Of a stretch of DNA of 64,000 bases, positions 28,880 to 40,290 are shown one piece after another. Position 1 is the stretch's first letter. Each line of letters starts with the position of its first letter. The DNA is taken from NCBI GenBank assembly GCA_013396915.1, contig VWZL01002213.1, positions 639,348-703,347 on the forward strand, written 5' to 3'. The stretch is from Stercorarius parasiticus. Lineage: Eukaryota > Chordata > Aves > Charadriiformes > Stercorariidae. Both the position numbers and the translations under genes were made by a program. The notes beneath the pieces were generated by a model. It worked only from the letters and a program-made list of their open reading frames with translations, searched no databases and was not told where the DNA came from.

Positions 28880-28941
28880 AAAGTGGTTCACAGCTATTCA
28901 GCTTCACAAAAGCCCAGTGAGGGCAGAGAGAGTATTATTAG
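28880..28941 (+). mobile_element. Possible MIR/L2-like tail fragment
   Basis: TTCACAAAAGCCCAGTGAGG, followed by GCAGAGAGAGTATTATTAG, resembles 'cctcacaacaaccctgtgaggtaggtactattatt' of MIR and L2 3' ends. It is short, so support is weak. Confidence 0.35.
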
Positions 28942-31900
28942 ATGCAATTATGGCATTGTTACTAATGCATTACAAATTTATTGGCAGATGTAATTTTTTG
29001 CTACTCGGATATGAGGGAGTTACATGCATTAAGTGTAATAGCTAACAAAGAAAACTTTTTTTAAAAAAAGTTAATCCCCATTTTTGTCCAAAGGCATTGT
29101 ATACAAGCAGCAAGTGTATCAAGAATTTCTTGCAGGTATCATTTTTGTCACTTGGTCATAAATGAATTTAGCTTGAAGCCACAGTGAGGTATTTGTATAT
29201 TATTAGATGTCTTGCTGATTGAAGACGAAGGGGAAAAGGGAGGCCTAGTTAAGCTGAATTCAAAATTAGGCTCTTAAAATGAAAATTGAGATAGGACTCA
29301 AGAATGACTTTGTTTCATCAGACGCTGAACAAAACTAGAGAAGCACAGGACTGGCAGAGCTGTGTTAAATGCCTCCAGTAAAGCTCCAGTGAAGTCACTA
29401 CAACTTTCGTGATTTACCCACACCAACTGACTAACCCTCTCTCTCCGTCTTTTTTTTTTAATAAAAAAGGCACAATTTCTAGAACTTGGGCAATTTTTCT
29501 AAGCATTAAAATGGGTAGAATGGTTAAGGTGGCAGATACTGTGATCTCTTGTCAAAGGCAATGTCATTTCAAGAGAAATACTTTTCTTGGGACTTGTTCT
29601 ACTTGGGGCATCCCCATGAAGAGGCACCATGTTGAGGAGGTTACTGACACTAATGCTGCATGTCATTTCCCTCCTCTTTCATACAATAATTAAAACTAAT
29701 TACAGCTTGAGGAGTCTGGAAAGAAGGCTTTGTAATTTTCAGGGGCGTGCTCACTGATGACCTAATCCTGCAAGGGGCTTAGTACCCTCTGATCTTCCCC
29801 ATATTCCTGGGAATCTGATCTAGCACTACCAGGCTGGATCAGAGCCTCCCTTTTAGTTTTAAGACCTTAAGATTAACCTTATTACTTCACCAGTGTTGTG
29901 GCTTCACCATCCGTGAGGGAGCCCTGAAGTCTTTGGTGACTGCACCACCAGCACAGCTTGTCGGGAAAGGCGTAGGGGTGGACTGGAGCTGCCAAGGCTG
30001 GGCTGACATGTGGACCGTGCTCTGTTGCTTGGGAGTTTATGGAGTCCCTAACAGAGAGAAAAAATCAGATACAAATTTCTGAGGAAAGACTATAGTCAGA
30101 TAAGGTTATCGTCAGACTCCAATGCCAAGACTTTGAGACAAGTTATGGTGAAAAGAAAGACATTGAGACAAAAGCCAGGCCCAGGGTCACTTCAGCTCTA
30201 TTTCTAGTTCACCTGCGCTGCAAAACCACGATCATTTTACTGAAAGATGTAGTTACTTAGCTTTAAATTCTGTCCAGGTTTTCAGAAGTACAGAGCACAC
30301 ATTTATTGGCTTTACCTCCAGGAAACCAGGGAATGCTGAGCACTTCACCTTATCATGCCGGGTGGCTGGTGCTAAATGCAGACTGAGGAGATACTTCCCA
30401 ACGGGTGGTACCTAAACAGAGGATTTGCCATCAGAAATACGCTGTTACCTGCAGAGATGGAATATCATAATTTAATTTGTTATCACAAATAGATGAGCAA
30501 ACTGGTGAACAGTGAAGCAATTTATCACTATCTCAGCATGATTTTATGATAGATAGAAGAAAAAAGGGCAGGCCCTGGTCTGAAACTATTGAAGAGCAAA
30601 ATGTGCATAGGTGACAAATAGCATAGGTCAGCAGGGATGTCTCCTAGCCAGTAAGAAGAGGTTAGCAGAAGCAGATGCGTTACTTAAAGGATTGGCTTAA
30701 ACACAGTGAATGTGTTTAGAAGAAGTAGGTACAAGAGGATTCCAGCACTTCTCCTTTCCCATGTGCCAGAGGACTGTGGTGGTCTGCAAGTCAGCCAGGG
30801 CAGTACACCAGTAGGTAACTGGCTAGTTCACCCCAATTTGAGGTAGGTACAAGTCAACCGTTTATTCAGTGACAATTGAACCACAGCAGTTTTCACTCAA
30901 TGACATGCGATGACTGTATCTAAGGTTAACGTTAAGGATGTTTAAACTTTCTCAGCAATTTCCAGAACTAGATACCAAAGACACTTATCAGAGATGACCA
31001 AAGCAACAGGTTAGGGGAAAACAACACGAGACCCCCCAGAAAAACAACAGAATTAGACCAAAGTTTTTGCAATAAATTTCCAGGAACAAATTTTTTGGGG
31101 ATAACTGTTAGCTTTTGGGTTTTCTTATATTACATACTGGCAACTTCACATGGCTCTGCATGACACCCATCCAACCCTGAAGCTTCATACTATTTCTTCC
31201 TCTTTTAGCTAATCCTATGACTATTTGCACCAAATAAAAGCATTAGATCCCCACACTTTTTGGAGGGGTACGTCCCTCATTACTTTAAAGTAGCTTTGCT
31301 CTGTTCGTATGTGGCATGGCAGGTTAATGTTGTGTATTTGGTATTTAGCTGAGGGGACACACAGGGCTACAGCTGGATGCTAATTACTGCTTATGAAATC
31401 TAAGGCAAGGCTTATTCTTCCCCTTAACAAAAAAAAAAAAAAATTGGTTTAAGTTGTTGTAAAAGATATTAAGGCAACTTATGAGGACTGTCACTCAGAA
31501 CAAGCCTGTCACTGAACATTATGAACTGCTCAAAAGACAGATTAGAAAAGTAAAAATTGCAACAGCTTCAACAAGCGCTCTTAGTGCCACCAAAAAGGAA
31601 TAACCATTCAGCTTTTTCGCATGTTGTGACATGATCTCAGCTATTCAGAGCTCTTTCCCAGGGTACTGCCCTAAGTTAGCATGAACTGCAATTGACTTTT
31701 CTTGCTTAAAAAAAGCAGTGGGAACCCTAGCCCATTTCCCTGCAAAATCTGAAGCCTCAGTCCTACATCTGGAGACACTCAGCCAGCAACACTGGGCTGC
31801 CCAGACATCCAAATCAGTCTTAGCCACGCACCCACCATCGCAGCCAGCCAGAGCCAGACCTGTAGCCACGCTGCTCAAGTCAGTCTTTTGCTTCCAGAAC

Positions 31901-32209
31901 ATAGATACATATTTCCCAAACATCTGAAAATGCTGATTCCACCACAAGGCACCTGCATTAGTCTTTTTGTACATTCCAGCCACTAGCTTAGGTGCTCTAG
32001 TCCTCCATGATGTGAAGGGGGAAGAGATGGTTTCCTGACTTACACATTTCACCAACCAGCATGTTGCTTGGCACCAAAACTCTGTCACCGTGGCTTTTCA
32101 CTGCACTTCATGTCCACACCTCAGTGGGTGCTCGTAAAGGTTTAGCTTTTTGTTCCAATTAAAATGTGAGATATTTCCCAAAACGCACAACTTTTGTCCT
32201 ACAGATGGA

Positions 32210-32320
32210 TAAGCCTCAGGATGGAGAAATAAAGCAACTTCCTGCAGCCAGTAAGCCTTGAAGCAAGAATAGAGTAAAATCTCAGAGGACTCCTAGTCAC
32301 CACTCCTCTCCTCTGGTCTC
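32210..32320 (+). mobile_element. MIR-like (CORE-SINE) remnant
   Basis: ACAGATGGATAAGCCTCAGG, AAAGCAACTTCCTGCAGCCA, AGTAAGCCTTGAAGCAAGAA and GGACTCCTAGTCACC match, in order, the MIR blocks for 'acagatgaggaaactgaggc', 'aagtgacttgcccaaggtca', 'agtaagtggcagagc' and 'ctgactcccagtcc'. It is strongly diverged, with no coding capacity. Confidence 0.5.
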
Positions 32321-35300
32321 CGACCACAATCTCTCTGTATAAACAAAGGCTCTGGCCACCGCAGTGTTTTCTGGCCTGCTGTAAAATGTTTCGCCACCCC
32401 TCTCAAAGGAATCACTGATGCTTAAAAAAGAGGCAGTCTTGGTCAGGCTTTTCTCACAGTGTCAGTGTCTCTGCGGAGGAGTCTGGTTGTCAAGAAAGTA
32501 TAGCGAGTACAGTGAGACTTGGCAAATTGAGCAATTAAAGGCAACTCTTAGTTGTAATCTGGATTAATTAGCACATTATTGCTGCTTCAAATTAATATTA
32601 GTTAAGATTGTAAATAAAATGCTTCAAATAATTCTTCTGTCAAATAATTATGAGGATTTACTTTACAAAAATTACATTAACAGCAAAAAGAACACTCTGC
32701 TTCCAGAAATACCGAAGCTGGCTTGTTCTCAGCAAAGTTTGAATATTGCTTTTGCCCAAGGAGAATTCATTCCTGCAGCGTGAATGGTAACACAATGGTA
32801 AAAGCACTCTATGAACTGGGACATCAGTCAAGGGCTCAGTCAACAACAGCAAGTCTAGATCATGCAGAAGCCAAAGTGTCACTGAGAAAGGCAAAATAAG
32901 AATTTCTTCTGAGTGAGATACTTAAAAGTTGAACTGCAGACCTCCTCTGAGAGGTGCAGAGTGAGGCTGGGGAAGGGAACATTGAAAACTATCACCCAGG
33001 TAGACAAAGAGCCAGCTCTTTAACTACCATACACTGGTGTGACTCCTTTTGAATTAGGCTTCTGTACTTGGCATGAGCCAGAAGTTTTACTCCCAGTACA
33101 AACTTCTTCTGCAGGTACAAGACCAAGCCCACTTTCTAAAAGGGACACATTTCCAGAGTCCCTTCCTTCACTCACCTCAGTCTAGGACCCTACACTTCTT
33201 TAAAATTGTGGGTAGGATTATAATATACATCACAATTCTCATGAAATACAGGAAAAACAGAGACCTGGTCTCAATCCTACGGAGGAAATCAGAGGTTCTT
33301 CAAAATCTAAGCACTTCTAAACGGTGCTAGGGAAAAAAAAAAAAGGAGTCCTCAGTCCATTCTGTAAGGATTGAATGGAGTTGAACTCTTTGGTCATTTT
33401 CCTGAGGTTTGACTTTTTAGCAACAACACAACACAGATTTCAGGAGACAAGGAGGCCTTTGCCTTGGCTGTTCCTCAGCATCTTTTTACTCCATGTATGA
33501 GAGACAGACACAAAAAGACAGAGAGTCATTGCGTCTCTTTTATCACCTGGAGGGAATTAATGAATCAGCCAGCTTGTAAGAGGGGAAAAAACGCTCTTCA
33601 CAAGGGCTGGGTTACTGTGGCAGGGTCTTCCAGGCTATCGGGATTTATTTGTGTGTCTTCCGATTGGTTTAGAGTCTTTCAAACTGTTGATACTCTCAAT
33701 CCTGTACATGCTGACCAACACACCAACCACAGCCCTCGAGTCAAGGGGAATCAATGGGCATTCACTACTTTGGACCCCTCAAGTCAAACACGGGGCGTGC
33801 TTGCTAACGTAGAACACACTCCTACACAGTGTGCCTCATGTAATTACGGTGTCCCATGCACCATATAGGGCTGGAAAGTACAACCGCCTCTGTTATTTAA
33901 TGTATTTGGGTTATATTTTTGTGGCCTTGTTTAACTAAAAGCAACTACATACAGTATTTGGCGCACTGTCACGTGTAATCAAGAGATAATGTCAATGGAA
34001 TTGCATGTTGTCACAGGATAACAGCCTCCCGCTGTTGCTGAAATGCCAAACTGAAGCCGAGGCATTTATGGAAAATAAACGTCAAGTCAAAGCCAAGATG
34101 TTTATTTTAAAAACAAGAGACATGGATCTTGTGGCAACGTTCCATCATGTCTCTATTTCTCTAATAACAAATGTCCAATGTGAATAGAGCCAAGTGACAG
34201 TTTCTTCCTGGGACAACACGGAGCGGGTGAAGCCTGATCACTTGAAGACTTGCAGAGTTGTTGCTCATCTGCTTTCCTTTGGTTCAGGTTTTAGTCAAAG
34301 CATCCAGCTAATCAACACAAAATCATTTCACAGATGTATGCTAGGTTTAAAAAGGGATTTAGGAGGACAGCAGGAAGAAAAAAGGACTGCAAATGCCTTT
34401 TTAATTTGCTTTTACATAGAACTTTTTCTCCAGAGAAAGAATGACAACAACATGAAGCTCACTGAAGACAACGGGATGCCTTCCAGGCATTTCAGTGGGC
34501 TTTGCCTAATGCCTTAAGAGAACAAACAGTTAATATTTTAAGGTGATATTATGTTAATAATGGTGGTGGCTGAATTTGGTTGCAATGAGGGGATGACTGG
34601 ACCAAGGCTGGACAAGGAAGATAAGATCCTTCTGGGTCATAAGCAGCAGCCTGGTCACCCCTTGCTCCTGGCAGGCAACTGCTCGTCCCAGCTGCTGGCC
34701 CACAGGAGATTTCTGCTCTATCCATGCCAGCCTCACAGCCACAGAGAAGCTGCTCCTTCACTTCATTTCTCCAGTAAAGCTTCCTTAAATCCAGCTGGTT
34801 ACCCAGTAACACAGATGACAGAGTTTATTTTTCTTCGCGTGGGGAAAACTGAAGGCTATTTGTCAAGACCCAAGTTGCTGAGATACGGTAAGAAGCCATG
34901 TTAAAGCTAAAAGTAAGAGCTGGGAAAGTCCAGATCTTAGACATGATGCAATCTGTTTCAAATTTGAAAATTAGAGTTTTTTCAAACCTAACTATAAAGG
35001 CCCAAGTGATGAGACAGCCACTGCTACTCCTGGCAACCTAATGGGTTTGACATCCTAAAAGATCTTTCAGATATTCATATCAAATTCTCCCTTTCATCAC
35101 ATTACCACTCATTAAATCTCCTTGTATTCATCTAAATCATTCCTCTCACTCCCTGACAATTTTTTCTTCCTCCAACTACATTAAGAGATTATGTTTTCAA
35201 CAAGCTAAAACTGTCTCTTCACTCTCCTCATCAGCTAACCCCACCATGCTTCTGTAAACGTTCACCACCTCTCTGCCAACATGCCCCCTCTCCAACCAAC

Positions 35301-37027
35301 GTTGCAGGCCACGTGAGAGCGCCCAGACGCGGTACGCAGAGCTCGGAGCATCCCTGGAGATCCAGGGATGGGCTCCGGCAACAAGACACCCATCTGTCCC
35401 CGGGAGACAGAGCTGGGAACAGCAAATCCACTGCCCCCAGTGCTGCCCCAGCCACTGCAACGACAAAGGACAGGTACAGCCCCAGTCCTTTTCCAGTCTC
35501 CTGCCCCACTGCTGGTGCTGATGACATTCCCCAGGGCAGGAGCGTGTGTGTAGATGCCCATGCAACAAGACCCTCATGTCACAATCTGTTTCGCATGGAG
35601 AGAGGCATGAGGACAAGCAGCAAGCTGTGCAAAGCGTCTCAAAGGGCTGGGTTTAAAAATATACCTCGATAACCTACTCCAGGTCCTGAAATGTTGAAGC
35701 TTCACAGCTCACGTCAACAGAGTTCTTCAAATGCAATACATTTTGATTTTAATCGGAACTATCCGCTATCCTCTGTGCAACATTAGGCTGATCTGTGCTA
35801 ATAACTACTGAGAGTTTAGGCTTCTTCTTTTTAATGACTTCCAAGGGAAAAAATAAATTAGTTGCTCATTAAAAACTATGATCAGGAGAGCAAGTAGAAG
35901 CAATCCATTTCTAGATGGATTCAAGAGCTCTTCTCTCGACCTGATGTCCTTAAATAATATGCAAACAAAGAGCTATATTACAATCATGTTAAGGAGCCGC
36001 CTGAAATTCAAAAGAACCACAGAAATTCTGAGTTAAAGGAGATTTGCAAAAGGTAACGCTCTGAAAGGGGTTAAGCCTACAGTGATTATTTGGCTGGTCT
36101 GTGCTGCGAGGGCCAGAGGGATGTTCTGTACAGAAATCATAAATTTGCTTACTTTTTCCTTTGGAGATGCATTGTTTCCCAAAGACATTCTGGCTCCAGC
36201 TCTGATCTGGCATTCCAGATTGATGCTCGTTGAACCAACAAAGATACTGGGAAGCAATGCATGATTATGCGTCTTCTGGTTTATTGCACACTTGCTAGTA
36301 ATTTCCTTTACTTCTCCAATCTTTAAGCTTACAGTGGGATGAGGATCTCCAACTGGAGATCTGATAGGACAGCTTGATAGGCAAAGAGCTGGCATTTGAT
36401 TAGGTTACATTTTTAATTCTCTATAAGGATACAATAGCAATAATAGATCTGAACAAATGACAGATGGATGATGCTCCAGGAATAGCGAGCAAAGCAGCTA
36501 CATGGTACCCTCAACACTGCTTCCCACTGTCAGTGTCATCTTTGGAAAAGTATTTCAGATTTTATCAGATTTTAATCTGGCTGATTTTGCACTAAAATGG
36601 ACTATGCACATTCACAAAATCCATCCGAGAGTCTCAGCTGTGAAGGCTTTGGTGTGGCGATGCACCGCAGGGCTCGTACCTACTTTAAGTGGTCCAGCTA
36701 GACATAGAAAATAAAAAATTGTTTCTATCCCCAAGCTCCTATCTCCTAACCTGCTTTCAGATTATTATTTTTTTTAATCGCTATTACAGATACCAGTCCT
36801 GGGTAAATATTCCCAGCCACAATCCTTCTGCTTTTTATTCAGCATAAGGTCTCCCTCTGCTCTCGAAGATGCCATGCCACCCGCCCTTCCCACCAAAGAG
36901 GGTCATGCTTTGGTCCAGCGGATGACGAGCAGCAAAGCAAATTCCATGGGAACGCAGGGGAACAGTTTGCCAAGCAGCAGGTCCGAGCTGGTGTGTGGCC
37001 TTTAGTCTGGGTTAAATAAACAGCGTG

Positions 37028-37044
37028 TAAATAAATAAATAAAT
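37028..37044. repeat. AAAT tetranucleotide microsatellite
   Basis: About four copies of AAAT/AATA inside TAAATAAATAAATAAAT. Confidence 0.8.
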
Positions 37045-37845
37045 AGCTCCTAGGTTGCGACCTTGTAAATCAAGTCTAAGCCTGGAAGGGATTTTTATGG
37101 TCCAGCTGGAACAGCAGAGCAGTCTTGGCCGAATAAATGTATATATAGGGAAAGAAAAAAAACCCCAAACCTGTGCCTTCCAGTTGCTCCCAGGCTGCTG
37201 TGGGGAACGTTTGGTGCTGCTGTACAACATGCTGATGATTAAAAAAAAGGAGAGAGGGGACCTCACTGTCATTTACCCAACAGCTGTTTCCCATTATTTT
37301 AAGAGGTTTAAAAGAGGAGTAAAACAGTTAAATGCACCCAAGAGTAATCTTCCAGCTTCGGAGACGAAGAGAGGGCTGAGCAAGTAAATGAAAATCCAGC
37401 CCAAGTAGTTCCTAGCAGCAGGTTTCATGGAAGTGGATGGGAGGCGGCCAGGGATTTGCTCAGGGTCTGTTATCTGAGCATTACAGCCCCGGGACGCTTC
37501 ATGTGCTTTATTGCTCATTACCAAATAACAGCACTCATACTGAGAGCAGTGCCTAGATTTAGTGTGGTTTGACCAGACTGGGTAACAGTCTGGCTGCATT
37601 TTTAAAAGTCCAGAGAGATCTGTCCGATGCACCAGAGGAAAGACAGAAACGGGAACTGGGACTTCCACCTCCCAGCCCTGCAGCGGCTTGGTCTGGCAGG
37701 GCTGGGGAAGATGGAGCAGACAGGGCTCACGAAGGGGAGAAGCCATAGCCACAGCCCCTGCACGGTGCTGGTAGCACCACCCCTTGAGCCAGAAGGTTTT
37801 ATATGGGGCTCTGGGGGTGTCTGGGCTGGGGCAGGGGACACACGT

Positions 37846-38910
37846 AGAACCATAGAATGGATTGGGATGGAAGGGACCTTAAAGACCATCTAGTTCCAAG
37901 CCCCCTGCCCTGGGCAGGAACACCTCCCGCTAGACCAGGTTCCTCAAAAGCCCCATCCAACCTGGCCTTGAACACCTCCAGGGATGGGGCATCCACAACT
38001 CTCCCTGGGCAACCTGTGCCAGTAACCGCACTCAGAGTACAGAACTTCTTCCAGATATCTAATCTAAATGTTTCTTCTTTCAGTTTAAGACCACTACCCC
38101 TCATCCTATCGCTATAAGTGATAAGTGGAAGGGACGTTAAAGACCACCTAGTTCCAACCCCCCTGCCCTGGGCAGGAACACCTCCCGCTAGACCAGGTTC
38201 CTCAAAAGCCTCATCCAGCCTGGCCTTGAACACTTTCATGGATGGGACATCCACAACTTTCCCTGGGCATCCTGTCCCAGCGCCTCACCACCCTCAGAAT
38301 ACAGAACTTCTTCCAGATATCTAATCTAAATCTCTCCCCTTTTGGTTTAAAAGTGTTACTCCTTGTCCTATCACTATAAGTGATAAATGGAAGGGACCTT
38401 AAAGACCACCTATTTCCACCCCCCCTGCCCTGGGCAGGGACACCCCCTGCTAGACCAGGTTCCTCAAAAGCCTCATCCAGCCTGGCCTTGAACACTTTCA
38501 TGGATGGGACATCCACAACTTTCCCTGGGCATCCTGTCCCAGCGCCTCACCACCCTCAGAATAAAGAATTTCTTCCAGATATCTAATCTAAATCTCTCCC
38601 CTTTTGGTTTAAAAGTGTTACTCCTTGTCCTATCACTATAAGTGATAAATGGAAGGGATCTTAAAGACCACCTATTTCCAACCCCCCTGCCCTGGGCAGG
38701 GACACCCCCTGCTAGACCAGGTTCCTCCAAAGCCCCATCCAACCTGGCCTTGGAACACTTCCAGGGATGGGGCATCCACAGCTTTCCCTGGGCAACCTGT
38801 GCCAGTAACCGCACTCAGAGGAAAGAACTTCTTCCTGATGTCTAATCTAAATCTGTCTTCTTTCCGCTGAAAACCGCTACCCTTTGTCCTATCACTGTAA
38901 GTGATGAGTG
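37846..38910 (-). mobile_element. CR1 LINE 3' segment expanded as a tandem array
   Basis: The plus strand begins with the reverse complement of a CR1 3' end (CCATAGAATGG, then GGAAGGGACC). The same CR1 segment then recurs in four head-to-tail units starting at 37868, 38126, 38388 and 38650, spaced 258, 262 and 262 bp. Units 2 and 3 are about 97% identical. Unit 4 starts like unit 3 but its second half resembles unit 1. No reverse-transcriptase frame is present; open frames here are repeat shadows. The array ends about 40 bp before the ADRB1 frame. Confidence 0.9.
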
Positions 38911-38945
38911 TCCGTAGCTTTTCCCCGATAAGTGTCCATAGCTTT
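38902..38945 (+). repeat. Short direct repeat between CR1 array and ADRB1
   Basis: Two imperfect copies of AGTGTCC(G/A)TAGCTTTT lie at about 38907-38923 and 38931-38948. The first overlaps the end of the CR1 array. They fill the whole gap between repeat and coding frame, so nothing resembling a promoter is visible here. Confidence 0.6.
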
Positions 38946-38949
38946 TTCC

Positions 38950-39045
38950 ATGGAGAATGATGCCAACGGTGCTGGATGCGGGCAGGAGCCCACAGACACA
39001 CGCGCTGCCCCCCACCACCCCCCGGGGCCNGGTGACGGCGGCGCC
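38950..39045 (+). other. Doubtful 5' end of ADRB1 around an ambiguous base
   Basis: An ATG at 38957 is in frame with the receptor if the N at 39030 is exactly one base. Another ATG at 38950 sits in a better initiation context (CCATGG) but lies in a different frame. If N marks a gap of unknown size, either frame could be the real one, or neither. Neither frame has an N-X-S/T site before TM1, while turkey and human beta-1 receptors are glycosylated there. Homology to turkey starts right after the N, at the TAAP motif (residues 27-30). The sequence before the N is C-rich and may be mis-assembled. Confidence 0.7.
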
Positions 39046-40261
39046 GGCGGGGGGGAGGCAGGTGGCGGGCGAGGTGCTGTCGCAGCAGTGGGCGGTGGGC
39101 ATGAGCCTGCTGATGGCCCTGGTGGTGCTGCTCATCGTGGCCGGCAACGTGCTGGTGATCGCGGCCATCGGGCGCACGCAGCGGCTGCAGACCCTCACCA
39201 ACCTCTTCATCACCTCGCTGGCCTGTGCCGACCTGGTGATGGGGCTGCTGGTGGTGCCCTTCGGGGCAACGCTGGTGGTGCGGGGCACCTGGCTCTGGGG
39301 ATCCTTCCTCTGCGAATGCTGGACCTCCCTGGATGTACTCTGCGTGACGGCCAGCATCGAGACCTTGTGCGTCATCGCCATCGACCGCTACCTGGCCATC
39401 ACCTCGCCTTTCCGCTACCAGAGCCTCATGACCAAGGGTCGGGCCAAGGGCATCATCTGCACCGTCTGGGCCATCTCCGCCCTGGTCTCTTTCTTGCCCA
39501 TCATGATGCATTGGTGGCGGGACGAGGACCCCCAGGCGCTGGAGTGCTACCAGGACCCGGGCTGCTGTGACTTTGTCACCAACAGGGCTTACGCCATCGC
39601 CTCGTCCATCATTTCTTTCTACATCCCCCTCCTCATCATGATCTTTGTGTACCTCCGGGTGTACAGAGAGGCCAAGGAGCAGATCAGGAAGATCGATAGG
39701 TGTGAGGGCCGGTTCTATGGCAGCCACGAGCAGCCGCAGCCGCAGCCGCCCCCGCAAGCTCACCCTCACCACCAGCCCATCCTCGGCAACGGCCGAGCCA
39801 GCAAGCGGAAGACCTCCCGGATCATGGCCATGAAGGAGCAGAAAGCCCTCAAGACTTTGGGCATCATCATGGGGGTGTTCACCCTCTGCTGGCTCCCTTT
39901 CTTCCTGGTCAACATCGTCAACGTCTTCAACAGGGACCTGGTGCCCGACTGGCTCTTCGTTTTCTTCAACTGGCTGGGCTACGCCAACTCTGCTTTCAAC
40001 CCCATCATCTACTGCCGCAGCCCCGACTTTCGTAAGGCCTTCAAGAGGCTGCTTTGCTGCCCCCGGAAAGCCGACCGGCGGCTGCACGCCAGCGGCGGGG
40101 AGCTGGCCCGCCTGCCCGGGGGCTTCATCAGTACCGTGGGCTCCCCCGAGCGCAGCCTGGGAGGGACCTGGTCCGACTGCAACGGGGGCACGCGGGGCGG
40201 CAGCGAGTCCAGCCTGGAGGAGAGAAATAGCAAAACGTCCGATTCGGAGTCCAAGGTATAG
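38957..40261 (+). CDS. ADRB1: Beta-1 adrenergic receptor (class A GPCR), short/unspliced form
   Basis: This is a plasma-membrane receptor for noradrenaline and adrenaline that couples through Gs to adenylyl cyclase. The frame gives 434 residues. Seven membrane segments are visible, starting near residue 48. The family's key residues are present: D126 (amine binding, 3.32), DRY at 143-145, S216/S217/S220 in TM5 (catechol binding), CWLP at 311-314, N338 and Y342 in TM7, and NPIIY at 348-352. Cysteines C119, C197, C203 and C204 fit the two known extracellular disulfides. C367 and C368 are candidate palmitoylation sites, and K283-S287 (KRKTS) is a PKA-type site in loop 3. The protein ends in ESKV, a class I PDZ ligand as in mammals. 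From TM1 to TM7 it is nearly identical to turkey beta-1. The first 25 residues are unreliable: base 39030 is N (residue 25 unknown), the usual N-terminal sequon is absent, and the start was simply the first ATG in frame. Gene identity is certain; the start is not. Confidence 0.97.
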   Translation: MMPTVLDAGRSPQTHALPPTTPRGXVTAAPAGGRQVAGEVLSQQWAVGMSLLMALVVLLIVAGNVLVIAAIGRTQRLQTLTNLFITSLACADLVMGLLVVPFGATLVVRGTWLWGSFLCECWTSLDVLCVTASIETLCVIAIDRYLAITSPFRYQSLMTKGRAKGIICTVWAISALVSFLPIMMHWWRDEDPQALECYQDPGCCDFVTNRAYAIASSIISFYIPLLIMIFVYLRVYREAKEQIRKIDRCEGRFYGSHEQPQPQPPPQAHPHHQPILGNGRASKRKTSRIMAMKEQKALKTLGIIMGVFTLCWLPFFLVNIVNVFNRDLVPDWLFVFFNWLGYANSAFNPIIYCRSPDFRKAFKRLLCCPRKADRRLHASGGELARLPGGFISTVGSPERSLGGTWSDCNGGTRGGSESSLEERNSKTSDSESKV

Positions 40262-40290
40262 GGGGGGACACACGTGGGGGGCTGCGTCGG
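38965..40290. other. CpG island covering the ADRB1 coding region
   Basis: CpG dinucleotides and G+C are dense from just before the ambiguous base through the stop codon, in sharp contrast to the AT-rich flank on the left. CpG-rich single-exon adrenergic receptor genes are normal. The island begins abruptly at the CR1 array and does not extend several hundred bases upstream as a promoter island usually would. Confidence 0.75.
39731..39755 (+). repeat. In-frame CAGCCG hexanucleotide repeat in intracellular loop 3
   Basis: Three CAGCCG copies followed by a CCG/CCC stretch encode a Gln-Pro run (residues about 259-266) in the third intracellular loop. The loop is about four residues longer here than in turkey, and slippage of this repeat is the simplest explanation. 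It lies between TM5 and TM6, outside the ligand pocket. Confidence 0.7.

Larger units (their letters stand above)
27731..37845. other. Intergenic upstream of ADRB1; no gene seen
   Basis: AT-rich sequence with old SINE-like pieces near 28.1, 28.9 and 32.2 kb and a TAAT-rich stretch at 32.53-32.66 kb. Open frames of 147 codons (minus, 31.6-32.1 kb), 139 codons (minus, 35.2-35.6 kb) and 152 codons (minus, 37.3-37.8 kb) have no recognisable domain. Any distal ADRB1 regulatory element would lie here, but none can be proved from sequence alone. Confidence 0.6.

Noticed and set aside
31645..32088. 147-codon minus frame as a possible processed pseudogene
   Set aside because: No similarity I can name, no poly-A tail or target-site duplication, and ordinary composition.
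37857..38870. A series of similar 67-151-codon frames (motifs like RDLKDHL, PLPWAGTPPARPGSS and their antisense)
   Set aside because: These are repeated translations of the CR1 tandem units, not a protein repeat family.
38932..39570. 212-codon plus-strand frame overlapping the ADRB1 start
   Set aside because: After the N it reads the receptor gene in the wrong frame (Gly/Ala/His-rich). Only its first 25 codons could matter, and only if the N hides a length change.
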